From Myxococcales bacterium (GTDB taxonomy: Bacteria > Myxococcota_A > UBA9160 > UBA4427), in contig JADFNE010000010.1 of the NCBI GenBank assembly GCA_022563535.1, positions 1 to 64,000 on the forward strand: a stretch of 64,000 nt of DNA, in the 5' to 3' direction. This document shows, piece after piece, positions 45,080-54,316 of this stretch; position 1 is the stretch's first letter; the number at the start of each line of letters is the position of its first letter. A model generated the notes under the pieces. That model was not told where the DNA came from. It did not search any database and saw only the letters and a list, made by a program, of their open reading frames with translations. The position numbers were made by a program, and so were the translations under genes.

Positions 45080-47125
45080 ATGAGCCGGGTCTGCCCCCCT
45101 GGGTTCCCGACGCGCCCCCCATTCCGCAACCGCGGACGTCTCGTCCTGTTCGCCGTTTTGTACAGCATTTTCGTGAGCTTACCGGCATTTTCGGAAACCC
45201 GGTCGGAAACCGGTGCCGACGGCCCGGTGTTCGAGGTGGACGGCTTCGCCCTCAATTACCGCGAGCCCCACCCCGACCATCCCTGGCTGGTGCATATTTT
45301 CCCCCACACAGTCGATCTCCAACCCACAGCCAGCGGATATGTTGCTCCCCGCCCAGGCGCTGAAATCGAGCGCGTAACCCTCACGGGTGATCCGCAGCCG
45401 CTGGCCCGCTTTCACGCCAGTGCGCTGGCGACAATTTCTCGCTCACTGTTGCGCGCGACTCATCAACTCGGCCTGTTGGGCGTCTACGTCCTGCCCGACC
45501 CGCTCGACATCGATCCGCGCAGCGAAAAGGATCTGCGCGTCAAATCCGAGCACGAACCGCGGCAGCTGCTGAGATTTTTGATATCGACCGGGCGAATTCA
45601 CGAAGTCCGCACCATCGCCGTGGGCGACCGTATCCGGGGTGACTGGGTGGTCGATCACAAATACCACAACGAGATTCGCGATCAGTCTCCTCTGCAACCC
45701 CTGATCTACGCCGGCGAGGGAACCACGGATCTGATTCAAAAAGACGTGCTCGAGGACTATCTGTTTCGGCTGAATCGACATCCCGGTCGCCATGTAGAGG
45801 CAGCGCTCGCAGCTTCTGAAGACGGCACCGGCGTGGCGTTGGACTATCGAGTTCACGAGGCACGCCCCTTTACCGCATACCTGCAGGTTGCAGACACCGG
45901 CACCGCACGCACCAACAACTGGCAAAGTCGCCTGGGGTTCATTCACCGCCAGCTCACCAATCGTGACGACATCCTCAATCTCGAATACCTGAACGCCGGC
46001 TTCGACAATCTCAATGGCATCAACGGTTCCTACGAATTGCCCTGGTTCGGCGAGCAGCGCCCGCGTTGGATGAAGAACAGCGGCTTCGAGCCGGGATGGC
46101 GGAGCTGGATCAACCGAGACAAGATTCCGTGGTGGGGAAGTGACCGTCTGCGTTTGCGCGCATCGGGAGGATTTAGCCGAGTCGCCATCGGCTTCGGTGA
46201 ACCCGAACTCTCCCAGGTCGACAAGGCGATCACCACGGACTGGAACCTCGCTGGCGAACTGATCTACGAAACTTGGCAGCGCAACAATTTGTTCATCGAC
46301 ACCTTTGTCGTCGCCAAACTTCGCCGAGTGGAGTTCAAGAACACAACGCTCGGCAACAAGGGAAACCTCGACCTTTCGACCGGAACCTTTGGTGCCAAAA
46401 TCGAGCGCGTCAACGAGTACTCGAGCCTGCGCAGTCGTCTGAGCGTCGAGGTGGGCAGTGCGAAGGGAAGTAACGAAGACTTCAGTGCCCAGAGTCGCCC
46501 GGATGCCGCCAAAGATTGGGTCGCGCTGCACTGGAACATCGGGATCAGCCATTATCTCGAACCGCTGCTCAACCGCGAGGCCTGGGCCGATCCCACGACG
46601 GCCGAGAGTTCGACCCTCGCACACGAAATTGCGCTCAGCATTCGCGGCCAATACGCCTTCAACTACCGCCTGATCCCGCAGATCTCCCAGCTGATCGGGG
46701 GCCTGTACAGCGTGCGGGGCTTTGAGCAAGGCGCGTCGGTCGGCGACTCCGTCTATATAGGTAGCGTCGAGTATCGCTTCCACTTGCCCCGCGCCCTGTC
46801 GATCCGACGGCAACCCCTGAGCGTCCCCCTGATCGGCGACTTTCGCGCAAGCCCCCAGCAAGTGTATGGCCGACCTGACTGGGATCTGGTGCTTCGCGGC
46901 TTTTTCGACGTCGGGTACAGCGACCGCAACGGCGGCGAGGGTGTTTTCGAAACCGACCAACTATTGATGTCCGCTGGTGTAGGGTTGGAAACGACGTTCA
47001 AGGGAAACATGCGCCTGCGCGCCGACTGGGCCCGGGGCATCGTGGAATCGCACAGCAACTCGGCTGGCCGGGTCAAAATTGACCCGAAGGGTAAGTTTCA
47101 TTTCCTCTTCAGCATCATGTACTGA
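45080..47125 (+). CDS. TpsB-like outer-membrane transporter (Omp85 superfamily)
   Basis: Two-partner secretion transporter of 681 residues. A signal peptide (LVLFAVLYSIFVSLPAFSE) precedes a periplasmic region with POTRA-like segments, then a beta-barrel (from about 260) with alternating strands. The Omp85 barrel motif region GGLYSVRGFEQGASVGDSV is clear, and the protein ends in the aromatic strand FHFLFSIMY. It would secrete the large exoprotein encoded 94 bases downstream. Longer than typical FhaC (about 550), mainly in the region before the barrel. Confidence 0.82.
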   Translation: MSRVCPPGFPTRPPFRNRGRLVLFAVLYSIFVSLPAFSETRSETGADGPVFEVDGFALNYREPHPDHPWLVHIFPHTVDLQPTASGYVAPRPGAEIERVTLTGDPQPLARFHASALATISRSLLRATHQLGLLGVYVLPDPLDIDPRSEKDLRVKSEHEPRQLLRFLISTGRIHEVRTIAVGDRIRGDWVVDHKYHNEIRDQSPLQPLIYAGEGTTDLIQKDVLEDYLFRLNRHPGRHVEAALAASEDGTGVALDYRVHEARPFTAYLQVADTGTARTNNWQSRLGFIHRQLTNRDDILNLEYLNAGFDNLNGINGSYELPWFGEQRPRWMKNSGFEPGWRSWINRDKIPWWGSDRLRLRASGGFSRVAIGFGEPELSQVDKAITTDWNLAGELIYETWQRNNLFIDTFVVAKLRRVEFKNTTLGNKGNLDLSTGTFGAKIERVNEYSSLRSRLSVEVGSAKGSNEDFSAQSRPDAAKDWVALHWNIGISHYLEPLLNREAWADPTTAESSTLAHEIALSIRGQYAFNYRLIPQISQLIGGLYSVRGFEQGASVGDSVYIGSVEYRFHLPRALSIRRQPLSVPLIGDFRASPQQVYGRPDWDLVLRGFFDVGYSDRNGGEGVFETDQLLMSAGVGLETTFKGNMRLRADWARGIVESHSNSAGRVKIDPKGKFHFLFSIMY

Positions 47126-47219
47126 ACGGCAATCTCGAGCGAGTTTGCAGGCGGGTTTCGGTTGAATGTGGAAGACGAAATGAAGGCGGGAGCAAGCAGA
47201 AACGGATGAGTGGTTGGCA

Positions 47220-50200
47220 ATGAGAGATTGTAATTTCAAACGCGAGGGTGGTGTCCGGAGCCGGGGAGGCAAGTCTTCCCCTCGCCTGGCAGAGCATCTG
47301 CGCGTGCGCAACGGCCCGTGGAAGCGCCGGGTTGCCTGGCTCACCTTGTTCAGCTTCTTCGTGAGCCCCGCCAGCGTGAGCTTCGCGAACGAATCCACCG
47401 CAACCGCGATCGGCAACGCAACGACCCAGGACGGGGCCTTCACCGAAAACACCCAGACCCACACGACATTCGAGCAGGATACGAGTCGGGCGGTGATCCA
47501 TTGGGACGTCATGGATCAGCAAGCCGACAACACCCTGACGTTCATTCAGAACCAGGGTGATAGCGTGCTCAATCAGGCGCAGGGGATTTCACCTTCGGTG
47601 TTTCGCGGGCGGATCGACTGCGAGTCATGCGTGTTCGCCAACGAAGCGGGAGTGACCTTTGCCGACGGATCCTATATCGATGTGACGCGCCTGGTCACGA
47701 TCGCGGGCAACGTTTCAGTGCAGGATTTCCGGGCGGGAGATCTCCACGCCGAAAACATCAACGGCGAAGTGCACAACTTCGGCCAAATTCACGCCGACAG
47801 CGCGCTGCTGATCGGTGCCCGCATCACCAACGGCGGAGAGATCTACATCGCCGACGGCACCTTGACCGCCGTGGTGGGCCAAGAGGTTTGGTTGCGCGAA
47901 CACGACAGCAACGTGGTGATCCACGCGCAACTCCCCGACCCAGGCCGACTGAGCGATGCAGGAGAGTTCGACGAACTCCCGGCGATCGACAACTCGGGGA
48001 CGATCGACGCTGGAACGGGGAGCGTGCGTTTGCTGGCCGGGGACATGCTCTCCTTCGCCATTCGCAACCAGGGGCGCATTCGAGCCCGTGAAATCAGACT
48101 CGAAGCGGGGGAAGGCAGTCTGGTCGAAGTCTCCGGTGGCGGGATACTCGACGCAGGAAACTCCCAGGTAGGCGGTGTCGGGGGAACCATTGCCGTTCTC
48201 GGCGACTACGTGGCCATCGCAGACGAAGCCGTGCTGGACGCATCCGGGCACTCCGGCGGAGGCGAGATCCTGGTCGGCGGCGATCGCGGCGGAGCAGCCG
48301 GCACCCGGACGTCGAAGAGCACTTACGTCGGCAAGCACACCCTGTTGCGGGCGGATGCCACGCACTCGGGCGACGGTGGCAAGATCATCGTGTGGTCGGA
48401 CGGGGGTACGCGCAGCTACGGCACGATCTCTGCGCTCGGCGGAGTCGATTCTGGTAATGGTGGCTTTGTCGAGACCTCGGGGCTCGAGCATCTCGACGTG
48501 TTGAGCAGTCCGCTGATTTATGCGCGCAGTGGCAACGCGGACGATCGCGGTGGGGAGTGGTTGCTCGATCCATTCAACATTGACATCGTGGCGATTTGCA
48601 CGACGACTTGCCTGGACGACGATCTCATCGAAGACGGGAGCTATGACCCCGATCTAGTCTTCACTACTACGGTGTTTGGCAGTTCTAACCCCTCTGAGAT
48701 TCAAGTCGACCTGCTCAAGGAAGTTCTACTGAGCGGTGCGAACGTCACCATCACGACCCAGGGCGAAGGGAGTGATGCGGGTGACGAGGTTGGGAATATC
48801 AACTTCAAGGCTGACCTGATTTTTTCGGGCGGCGCCCTGTTCGACACCAAAGCTTCGCTGTCCCTGTTCGCCGCTGGCGACATCACGATCAGCAACACGA
48901 TCAGCAACAACGACAGCAATCTGACTCTCGACCTCGACTTCCGAGCGAACGACTCGGGTCAACCCGAACTCGAACACGAGACGATCAACTACGCGTTGCT
49001 GGGTGACCTCACGATCGATGCGCTGATCGAAACCGGCGGCGGCTCGGTGTTGCTCAGCGGCATCAACGTTAATCTCAATGCCACAAAGACGATCGACACC
49101 GATGGGGGGAATATCGATTTATTCGGCGCCGACGTCAGCGTCGCTGGAACCCTCGATTCGGGGGGCGGGGACGTATTTGTCCAGGCGGTCCGAACCCTCA
49201 CCGTCAGCGATGATGGCAGCAGCTTCAGCGAGGCCGGCGGGAAAGTCGAGATTGCAACGACTGGGGTCATCGTCACCGATGGAGGCAAGGTCGACCTCGT
49301 TGCATTCACGGATGCCATCACGAGCCCCGGCGGGGACGGAGAGACCCTCGTCAATATCTACGGCGAGATCGACACGGAAAATTCCGACAGCGATTTCGTA
49401 GGCGGCGATATTACCGTAACGGTCGTGGGTGATGCTCGGGGCGTTGAGATCATTGACCGTCGGAGCGTAACGACGGATCCCATGCTGAAAACCGGCGGCG
49501 GAGACTTCGTCGTACTCAGCGACTCGAACGTGACGATCGGCGAAGCCACGATCGATACTCGCAACACGAGTAGCGACCCCGACGAAGATGGCGATATTAC
49601 GATCGCCGCGCGCCTGTTCACAAGCCTCCAGGCGACAGGCACCAGCGGCATCAAACTGCTCGCCGACAGCCGGATCAATATCTCAGCGGGGGCCGATCGC
49701 GGTCAGAATTTGAGCATCGACAGCACATTCGGCTCGATCGAACTGGCCGCTGACCAGATCAATCTCACTGCGGGGGACGGCACTGGAGCCTTTGCAACCT
49801 CAGAGGTCGTTCTCACGGGTGGCGGGTTGCAATTCGCTGATGGTGCCGGCACCGCGAACCCGGAAGAGCTGACGATCAGCCAAGATGCCACGATCGACGG
49901 CAACAACGCGCCCGTCACCACCCAGTTCATCGTTCCTGCAACCGCTTTGGATCAGCTCACATTGCGATCCTTCGACAAAGACATTCAACTCACGGGTGTC
50001 AATCTGGCGCTCAGCGACGAGTTGACCCTCTCTGCAAAAGAAGACATCAACTTCACCGGCAGCACGTTGAACGTGGAGTCCAGCCTGAACCTCGAAGTTT
50101 TCGATGCCTTCGCGGTGGGGAGCACCCTCGCCAGCGAGATCAACGCCGCCAGCGTCGCCCACCCCATTGACCTCAGCATTACGGCGGGGGCCTTGGGGAC

Positions 50201-53200
50201 ACTCACAAACACCGATGAGGCGGGACTCTCGATCGACGCCGACTTGACGCTCACCAGTAGCGCTTCGATGTTGCTGCGCGGGGGCGCCGGGGGCGCTGGA
50301 GACCTCACGTTCAACGGCGCTTCGACGCCGACCCTTACCGCGAACGAAATCACCCTCTGGGCCGGAAGCGGAGCCAGCGGCGGAAGCCTGGTCGATGCAC
50401 CCCGGGTCCTCGCGCTGGATGCGGCCGGTATGGTGGAGCAGGTCAATTTCGATCTCATGGGTAGCTCGACCGCATTCACACTGCGGCAGTCGGCTTCCAT
50501 CACCGACGCAACCATCCCCAACAACACCACTCAGTTCGTGTCGGGTGTCGCCGGCGTAAACTACGCCCTGCGCTCGGATGCTGGGGGGATCGGCGGCGTC
50601 GACGAGATTGCCAACAGCAAGCTGGAAGACACATCCCTCTCGCTTCACGCGTTCGGCACGATCGACCCGGTGTTCACCGGCGGTAGCCTTCAGGTACAGA
50701 ACCTCGATATCGGCGGTCTCGATTCCTTCGCCTATACCCGGGATCTCAACAACGAGTTCAAGGTTGACGCCGGCGGGGTGCTGGTGATTCGCGCAGGCAT
50801 GTCGGGAACCGGCGACCTCAGCTTCGATGGAAGCTTGGACGGGAGTGAAACCGATACGAGCTTCAACATTGACGCAGACGAAATCCGCCTGGTGGCCGGC
50901 GATGGCCTGGCGGGGCAAATCGAATCGCGGGTCATACTCGACAACAATGCAGCTGCTGAAAACCGGCCGACTTTCCGGGGAGCGGGTGGAGACACCGTGC
51001 CGGTCACAACATTCGTCTTCCGCCAGGACGACGCCATCGCGCAGAACAACCTTCCTTTGATTGATAAGTTCTTCAACGGCGTCGCACCGGATATCTATGT
51101 CGTCCACTCGGACCACGACGGCAGTCTATTATTTGCACCGCCGCCGAGCATCTTGATCACCGACTTCGACAACCTGCCGTTGGCGACCAACCGCCTCATC
51201 CTCTCGGGAGAACACGTCACAATCGCGCGTGATGACAATCTCGATCTCGTTTCCGACTTCGCACAAGGAAACGCTTCGTTCAATCTGGAAATCCGGGCGA
51301 ACACGATCGAACTCCGCGCCGATGACCTGCTCGATACCGAGGGTTCGGTCCCGCTCAGCATCTCGATCTACGACTTCGCCAGCGAGAATGTGCCCACATT
51401 TACCGACTTCGAGCGCAGCCAGGACGACGACGCTTCAGAACTCTTCACTCCCGCTCTGATTGACTTCGCCAGCTCGCCTGCGACTACGCCCATTGCCATT
51501 TTGCTTTCCCAAGAGGCAGACATCACGAAAGATGTTCTGGAAGAAATTCGCGACAGCCTTGGCGCCCCGCTCCTGACGACCCACGACGATCCCGACGACG
51601 ATTCCGCCCTGCGCCTCGAGCTCGACACTTTCGAGGGAAATGTGGAACTCAATAGCGCAGCACAATACGTCGAATTCATGGATCTGCGAATTGTGCTGCG
51701 CGCGGACGACGCCATGATCGACTGGAATCAATCCTCGGGCTCGTCGACTACCTACAACCTGGCAAACCTGGTCATCAACGCGAATCATTCACTCGTCATT
51801 GGCGACGCGACGAGCGTGGACAACTTCGAAATCGTTTCCGAAACCGGAATTGAGATAAACGCCGGAAACGCGGGCTCCGACGGCGACCTGAGCTTCGGGC
51901 AGCTTGTGATCCTCACCGCCAACGCGATCAGACTTCGCGCGGGCGTGGATGGCCAACTCGCGGGCAACGGTGAAACTCCTGCTGTCGACGTGACCACCAA
52001 CTCGACGGAGTTCAATTTTGTCGACACCGCCGATTCCGGCGACCCGCCCGACACTGTATTCGAGATCCGCCAGGACGCGGGCTTCGTCGATAATTTGGGC
52101 ATCGCCATAAACGGTGAAAGCTTGATCGCCGGGTTGATCCAGATCCAAGGGCCGAACGAGATCGGAACCCTCCGCCTGGTTTCGGATGCTGGGAACATCA
52201 CGATTACGGATCTAGCGGCAACGTTCGTTCCCTACTTCCCAGGCACCGCCGGTTCGGTCGCTCAGCTCGAGCTGACGGCCGGAGCCGCCGACCCCCTCGG
52301 CCAGGGAACCGTCACAATCCAGGACGTAACCGCGACCGACACGGACCTTACCGCCTACGACAGCGTGGACATCACCGCCGACGAGATCATCCTCGCTGCC
52401 AACGGGAGCGGGATCGTAAGAGCGAGCGATCTGGACGTAATTTTTCACAAGGGGGAATCGGGTCCCGCGCTCGATCCCCTGCGCTTCACGATTCGCCACG
52501 ATAGTGCCGACATCTGCGAAGGCGCCGTAGATTGCGCGATGGCTTCGCTCGATGCGCTCCCGGATCTGAGTCAATTCGATTTGCGGAGCAGTTTTCCATT
52601 GCTCCACTACACCCTCGAATCGATTGCTGGGTATGTCGAGCTCACGACCCAGATCGCCTCGAAGATGTTGGTCGGCAGCGACCCGTTCCTGCAGGGGGTA
52701 GACCTCACCTTGCTCGGCAAGGGCGGAGGCGATTTCGACGTCAAAGTCAGCGCCGACCTGCCGGACCGCGACGCTGACATCCAGCTCAACTCCCTCGTCA
52801 TTGGAAAGGTCAATGACCCGCTGAGTATCCGCATCACGGATGTCCATCTGGCCACGATCACAGACCAGACGTATTACGGAACGGTGGAAATCGAAAACAC
52901 GGCCGAGCTGACCGGGGACACCCTGCATTTCACCGAAGATATCTCAGCGGTCATGGCGGGCAAGGATGAAGACCTCACCTTGAACGTGCGCGAGCACCTG
53001 CGGATCGACGGCGATATCGATCTGCTGACAACGGGCAGCTTGAGGATCAACCTGGATCCTACGTCAGCAGATTTCCCGCGCGTCGAATTTGGCGGCGACG
53101 GTGCAATACAGATGGTGCGCGCCGACAGTGTCGAGATCTTCGCGACTCCCGAGGCAGATCTCGACGGGTTCAGCGGCGAGATCCCCGTGACGGAACGCGC

Positions 53201-54308
53201 CTCGACCACCGCGACGATCGGAAAGCGGAGCGGGGATTTGGTTTTCGACGTCAACAAATTTGCCATGTCCGAGGGCGAGAAGCTCTCGGTAGGGGGTGCG
53301 CTCACGATCGGAAAGCCAGGCGCACTGGAAGCCTTGATCGGGGATCTGTCGGCGGTCACGATCGATGTCATCGCCGCCCGAATCGCCATCGTGCTGCGCA
53401 GCGCCGGTCGTTACCTGGGCCTCGACGGATCGCTCGCGAGTGATGCGGGCGTCGACCTCGTCGCCAATACGATTCACCTCAACGGCGCAATCGAACTCAT
53501 TGGCAGCGGAAAGACAGCGAGCTTTGGCCTGCTCAATCCGTATACGGCAGACGCAAACCTGGCGTCGTTTCCCGTCGCGGGCTTGAACGCCAACAACCGC
53601 GCCATCGCGGCCGCTGACTTCGATTGGACTCTGGCCGACGCCCCTCCCGACCTGCACCCCACCGGTGCGACCCGGGACGATTTTTCGAGCGTATTCTTTG
53701 GCAAGGAAATCGTGCCGGCACCCACGGCCTGGCGCGCAGAACCCTTCATGCCATCGGACGAAGCCCTGCTGGCGCGACTCGAGATCGAGGCCCGCACGGA
53801 CTCACCTCGGGCCATCCACGGCCGCCTCGATGGCGCCGGCATCATTGATGATGTCGGCAGTGACCTGCCCGACCGGTCATCCGACCGGGTCACCGTGTCG
53901 ATTTCGCGCGTCCTCGCACGGGACGCGGAAGCCGTGGCCGATCGCTTCGATCGACTGTTCGGAAAGGATGGAAATCGCGCGGAGCATGTCCGCCAGGCCT
54001 TGCAGGCGGCATTGGACGACTACTTGGCTACCAGTACTACACGCCGGGTACTGGGCTTCGAGTTCCGCCGCTATTTGCGCAACCGACCCAATTCACAATT
54101 TGACGCCTACCAGGCGCTAGAAGATCTCGATCGTCTGTTCTCATACCATCGAAACCTCGGCTTGACGTCCGGGGAGTACAAACGCATTCAGCGCCGCTGG
54201 CTGCAAGACATCAAACCCGACGGAATCAGCCTGGAGCAATTGGCTGAAGCCATTCACCCGACGCGATTTGTTCGAGGGAGTGACATCCTCGAACTCTTCG
54301 GAGATTGA
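47220..54308 (+). CDS. TpsA-like giant exoprotein with filamentous-haemagglutinin N-domain
   Basis: Secreted beta-helix protein of 2362 residues, start ATG 47220 (an in-frame TTG lies two codons earlier). A long N-terminal signal (about residues 1-58, core VAWLTLFSFFVSPASVSFA) leads to the TPS domain: VIHWDVMDQQADN, QNQGDSVLNQAQG, and the NANL-like CVFANEAGVTFADGSYIDV. The rest is beta-helix-like. From about 49.7 to 53.5 kb, six or seven degenerate long repeats share a TANEIxLxAGxG strand followed by an FxLRQxAxI strand. The last ~200 residues are helical and charged, without a recognised domain. No ligand-binding or toxin domain is recognised. Confidence 0.84.
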   Translation: MRDCNFKREGGVRSRGGKSSPRLAEHLRVRNGPWKRRVAWLTLFSFFVSPASVSFANESTATAIGNATTQDGAFTENTQTHTTFEQDTSRAVIHWDVMDQQADNTLTFIQNQGDSVLNQAQGISPSVFRGRIDCESCVFANEAGVTFADGSYIDVTRLVTIAGNVSVQDFRAGDLHAENINGEVHNFGQIHADSALLIGARITNGGEIYIADGTLTAVVGQEVWLREHDSNVVIHAQLPDPGRLSDAGEFDELPAIDNSGTIDAGTGSVRLLAGDMLSFAIRNQGRIRAREIRLEAGEGSLVEVSGGGILDAGNSQVGGVGGTIAVLGDYVAIADEAVLDASGHSGGGEILVGGDRGGAAGTRTSKSTYVGKHTLLRADATHSGDGGKIIVWSDGGTRSYGTISALGGVDSGNGGFVETSGLEHLDVLSSPLIYARSGNADDRGGEWLLDPFNIDIVAICTTTCLDDDLIEDGSYDPDLVFTTTVFGSSNPSEIQVDLLKEVLLSGANVTITTQGEGSDAGDEVGNINFKADLIFSGGALFDTKASLSLFAAGDITISNTISNNDSNLTLDLDFRANDSGQPELEHETINYALLGDLTIDALIETGGGSVLLSGINVNLNATKTIDTDGGNIDLFGADVSVAGTLDSGGGDVFVQAVRTLTVSDDGSSFSEAGGKVEIATTGVIVTDGGKVDLVAFTDAITSPGGDGETLVNIYGEIDTENSDSDFVGGDITVTVVGDARGVEIIDRRSVTTDPMLKTGGGDFVVLSDSNVTIGEATIDTRNTSSDPDEDGDITIAARLFTSLQATGTSGIKLLADSRINISAGADRGQNLSIDSTFGSIELAADQINLTAGDGTGAFATSEVVLTGGGLQFADGAGTANPEELTISQDATIDGNNAPVTTQFIVPATALDQLTLRSFDKDIQLTGVNLALSDELTLSAKEDINFTGSTLNVESSLNLEVFDAFAVGSTLASEINAASVAHPIDLSITAGALGTLTNTDEAGLSIDADLTLTSSASMLLRGGAGGAGDLTFNGASTPTLTANEITLWAGSGASGGSLVDAPRVLALDAAGMVEQVNFDLMGSSTAFTLRQSASITDATIPNNTTQFVSGVAGVNYALRSDAGGIGGVDEIANSKLEDTSLSLHAFGTIDPVFTGGSLQVQNLDIGGLDSFAYTRDLNNEFKVDAGGVLVIRAGMSGTGDLSFDGSLDGSETDTSFNIDADEIRLVAGDGLAGQIESRVILDNNAAAENRPTFRGAGGDTVPVTTFVFRQDDAIAQNNLPLIDKFFNGVAPDIYVVHSDHDGSLLFAPPPSILITDFDNLPLATNRLILSGEHVTIARDDNLDLVSDFAQGNASFNLEIRANTIELRADDLLDTEGSVPLSISIYDFASENVPTFTDFERSQDDDASELFTPALIDFASSPATTPIAILLSQEADITKDVLEEIRDSLGAPLLTTHDDPDDDSALRLELDTFEGNVELNSAAQYVEFMDLRIVLRADDAMIDWNQSSGSSTTYNLANLVINANHSLVIGDATSVDNFEIVSETGIEINAGNAGSDGDLSFGQLVILTANAIRLRAGVDGQLAGNGETPAVDVTTNSTEFNFVDTADSGDPPDTVFEIRQDAGFVDNLGIAINGESLIAGLIQIQGPNEIGTLRLVSDAGNITITDLAATFVPYFPGTAGSVAQLELTAGAADPLGQGTVTIQDVTATDTDLTAYDSVDITADEIILAANGSGIVRASDLDVIFHKGESGPALDPLRFTIRHDSADICEGAVDCAMASLDALPDLSQFDLRSSFPLLHYTLESIAGYVELTTQIASKMLVGSDPFLQGVDLTLLGKGGGDFDVKVSADLPDRDADIQLNSLVIGKVNDPLSIRITDVHLATITDQTYYGTVEIENTAELTGDTLHFTEDISAVMAGKDEDLTLNVREHLRIDGDIDLLTTGSLRINLDPTSADFPRVEFGGDGAIQMVRADSVEIFATPEADLDGFSGEIPVTERASTTATIGKRSGDLVFDVNKFAMSEGEKLSVGGALTIGKPGALEALIGDLSAVTIDVIAARIAIVLRSAGRYLGLDGSLASDAGVDLVANTIHLNGAIELIGSGKTASFGLLNPYTADANLASFPVAGLNANNRAIAAADFDWTLADAPPDLHPTGATRDDFSSVFFGKEIVPAPTAWRAEPFMPSDEALLARLEIEARTDSPRAIHGRLDGAGIIDDVGSDLPDRSSDRVTVSISRVLARDAEAVADRFDRLFGKDGNRAEHVRQALQAALDDYLATSTTRRVLGFEFRRYLRNRPNSQFDAYQALEDLDRLFSYHRNLGLTSGEYKRIQRRWLQDIKPDGISLEQLAEAIHPTRFVRGSDILELFGD
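49740..53520 (+). repeat. Degenerate long protein repeats in the TpsA-like gene
   Basis: Units begin near 49749 (ADQINLTAGDG), 50336 (TANEITLWAGSG), 50872 (DADEIRLVAGDG), 51294 (RANTIELRADD), 51915 (TANAIRLRAGVDG), 52374 (TADEIILAANGSG) and a partial one at 53459 (VANTIHLNG). Most are followed by a strand of the form FTLRQSASI, FVFRQDDAI, FEIRQDAGF or FTIRHDSAD. The spacing varies, so these are old duplications. Confidence 0.7.
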
Positions 54309-54316
54309 GTACTGCG

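Noticed and set aside
45443-46960. 505-residue minus-strand open frame
   Set aside because: Antisense to the TpsB-like gene, which has a signal peptide and a barrel motif; the shadow has no motif.
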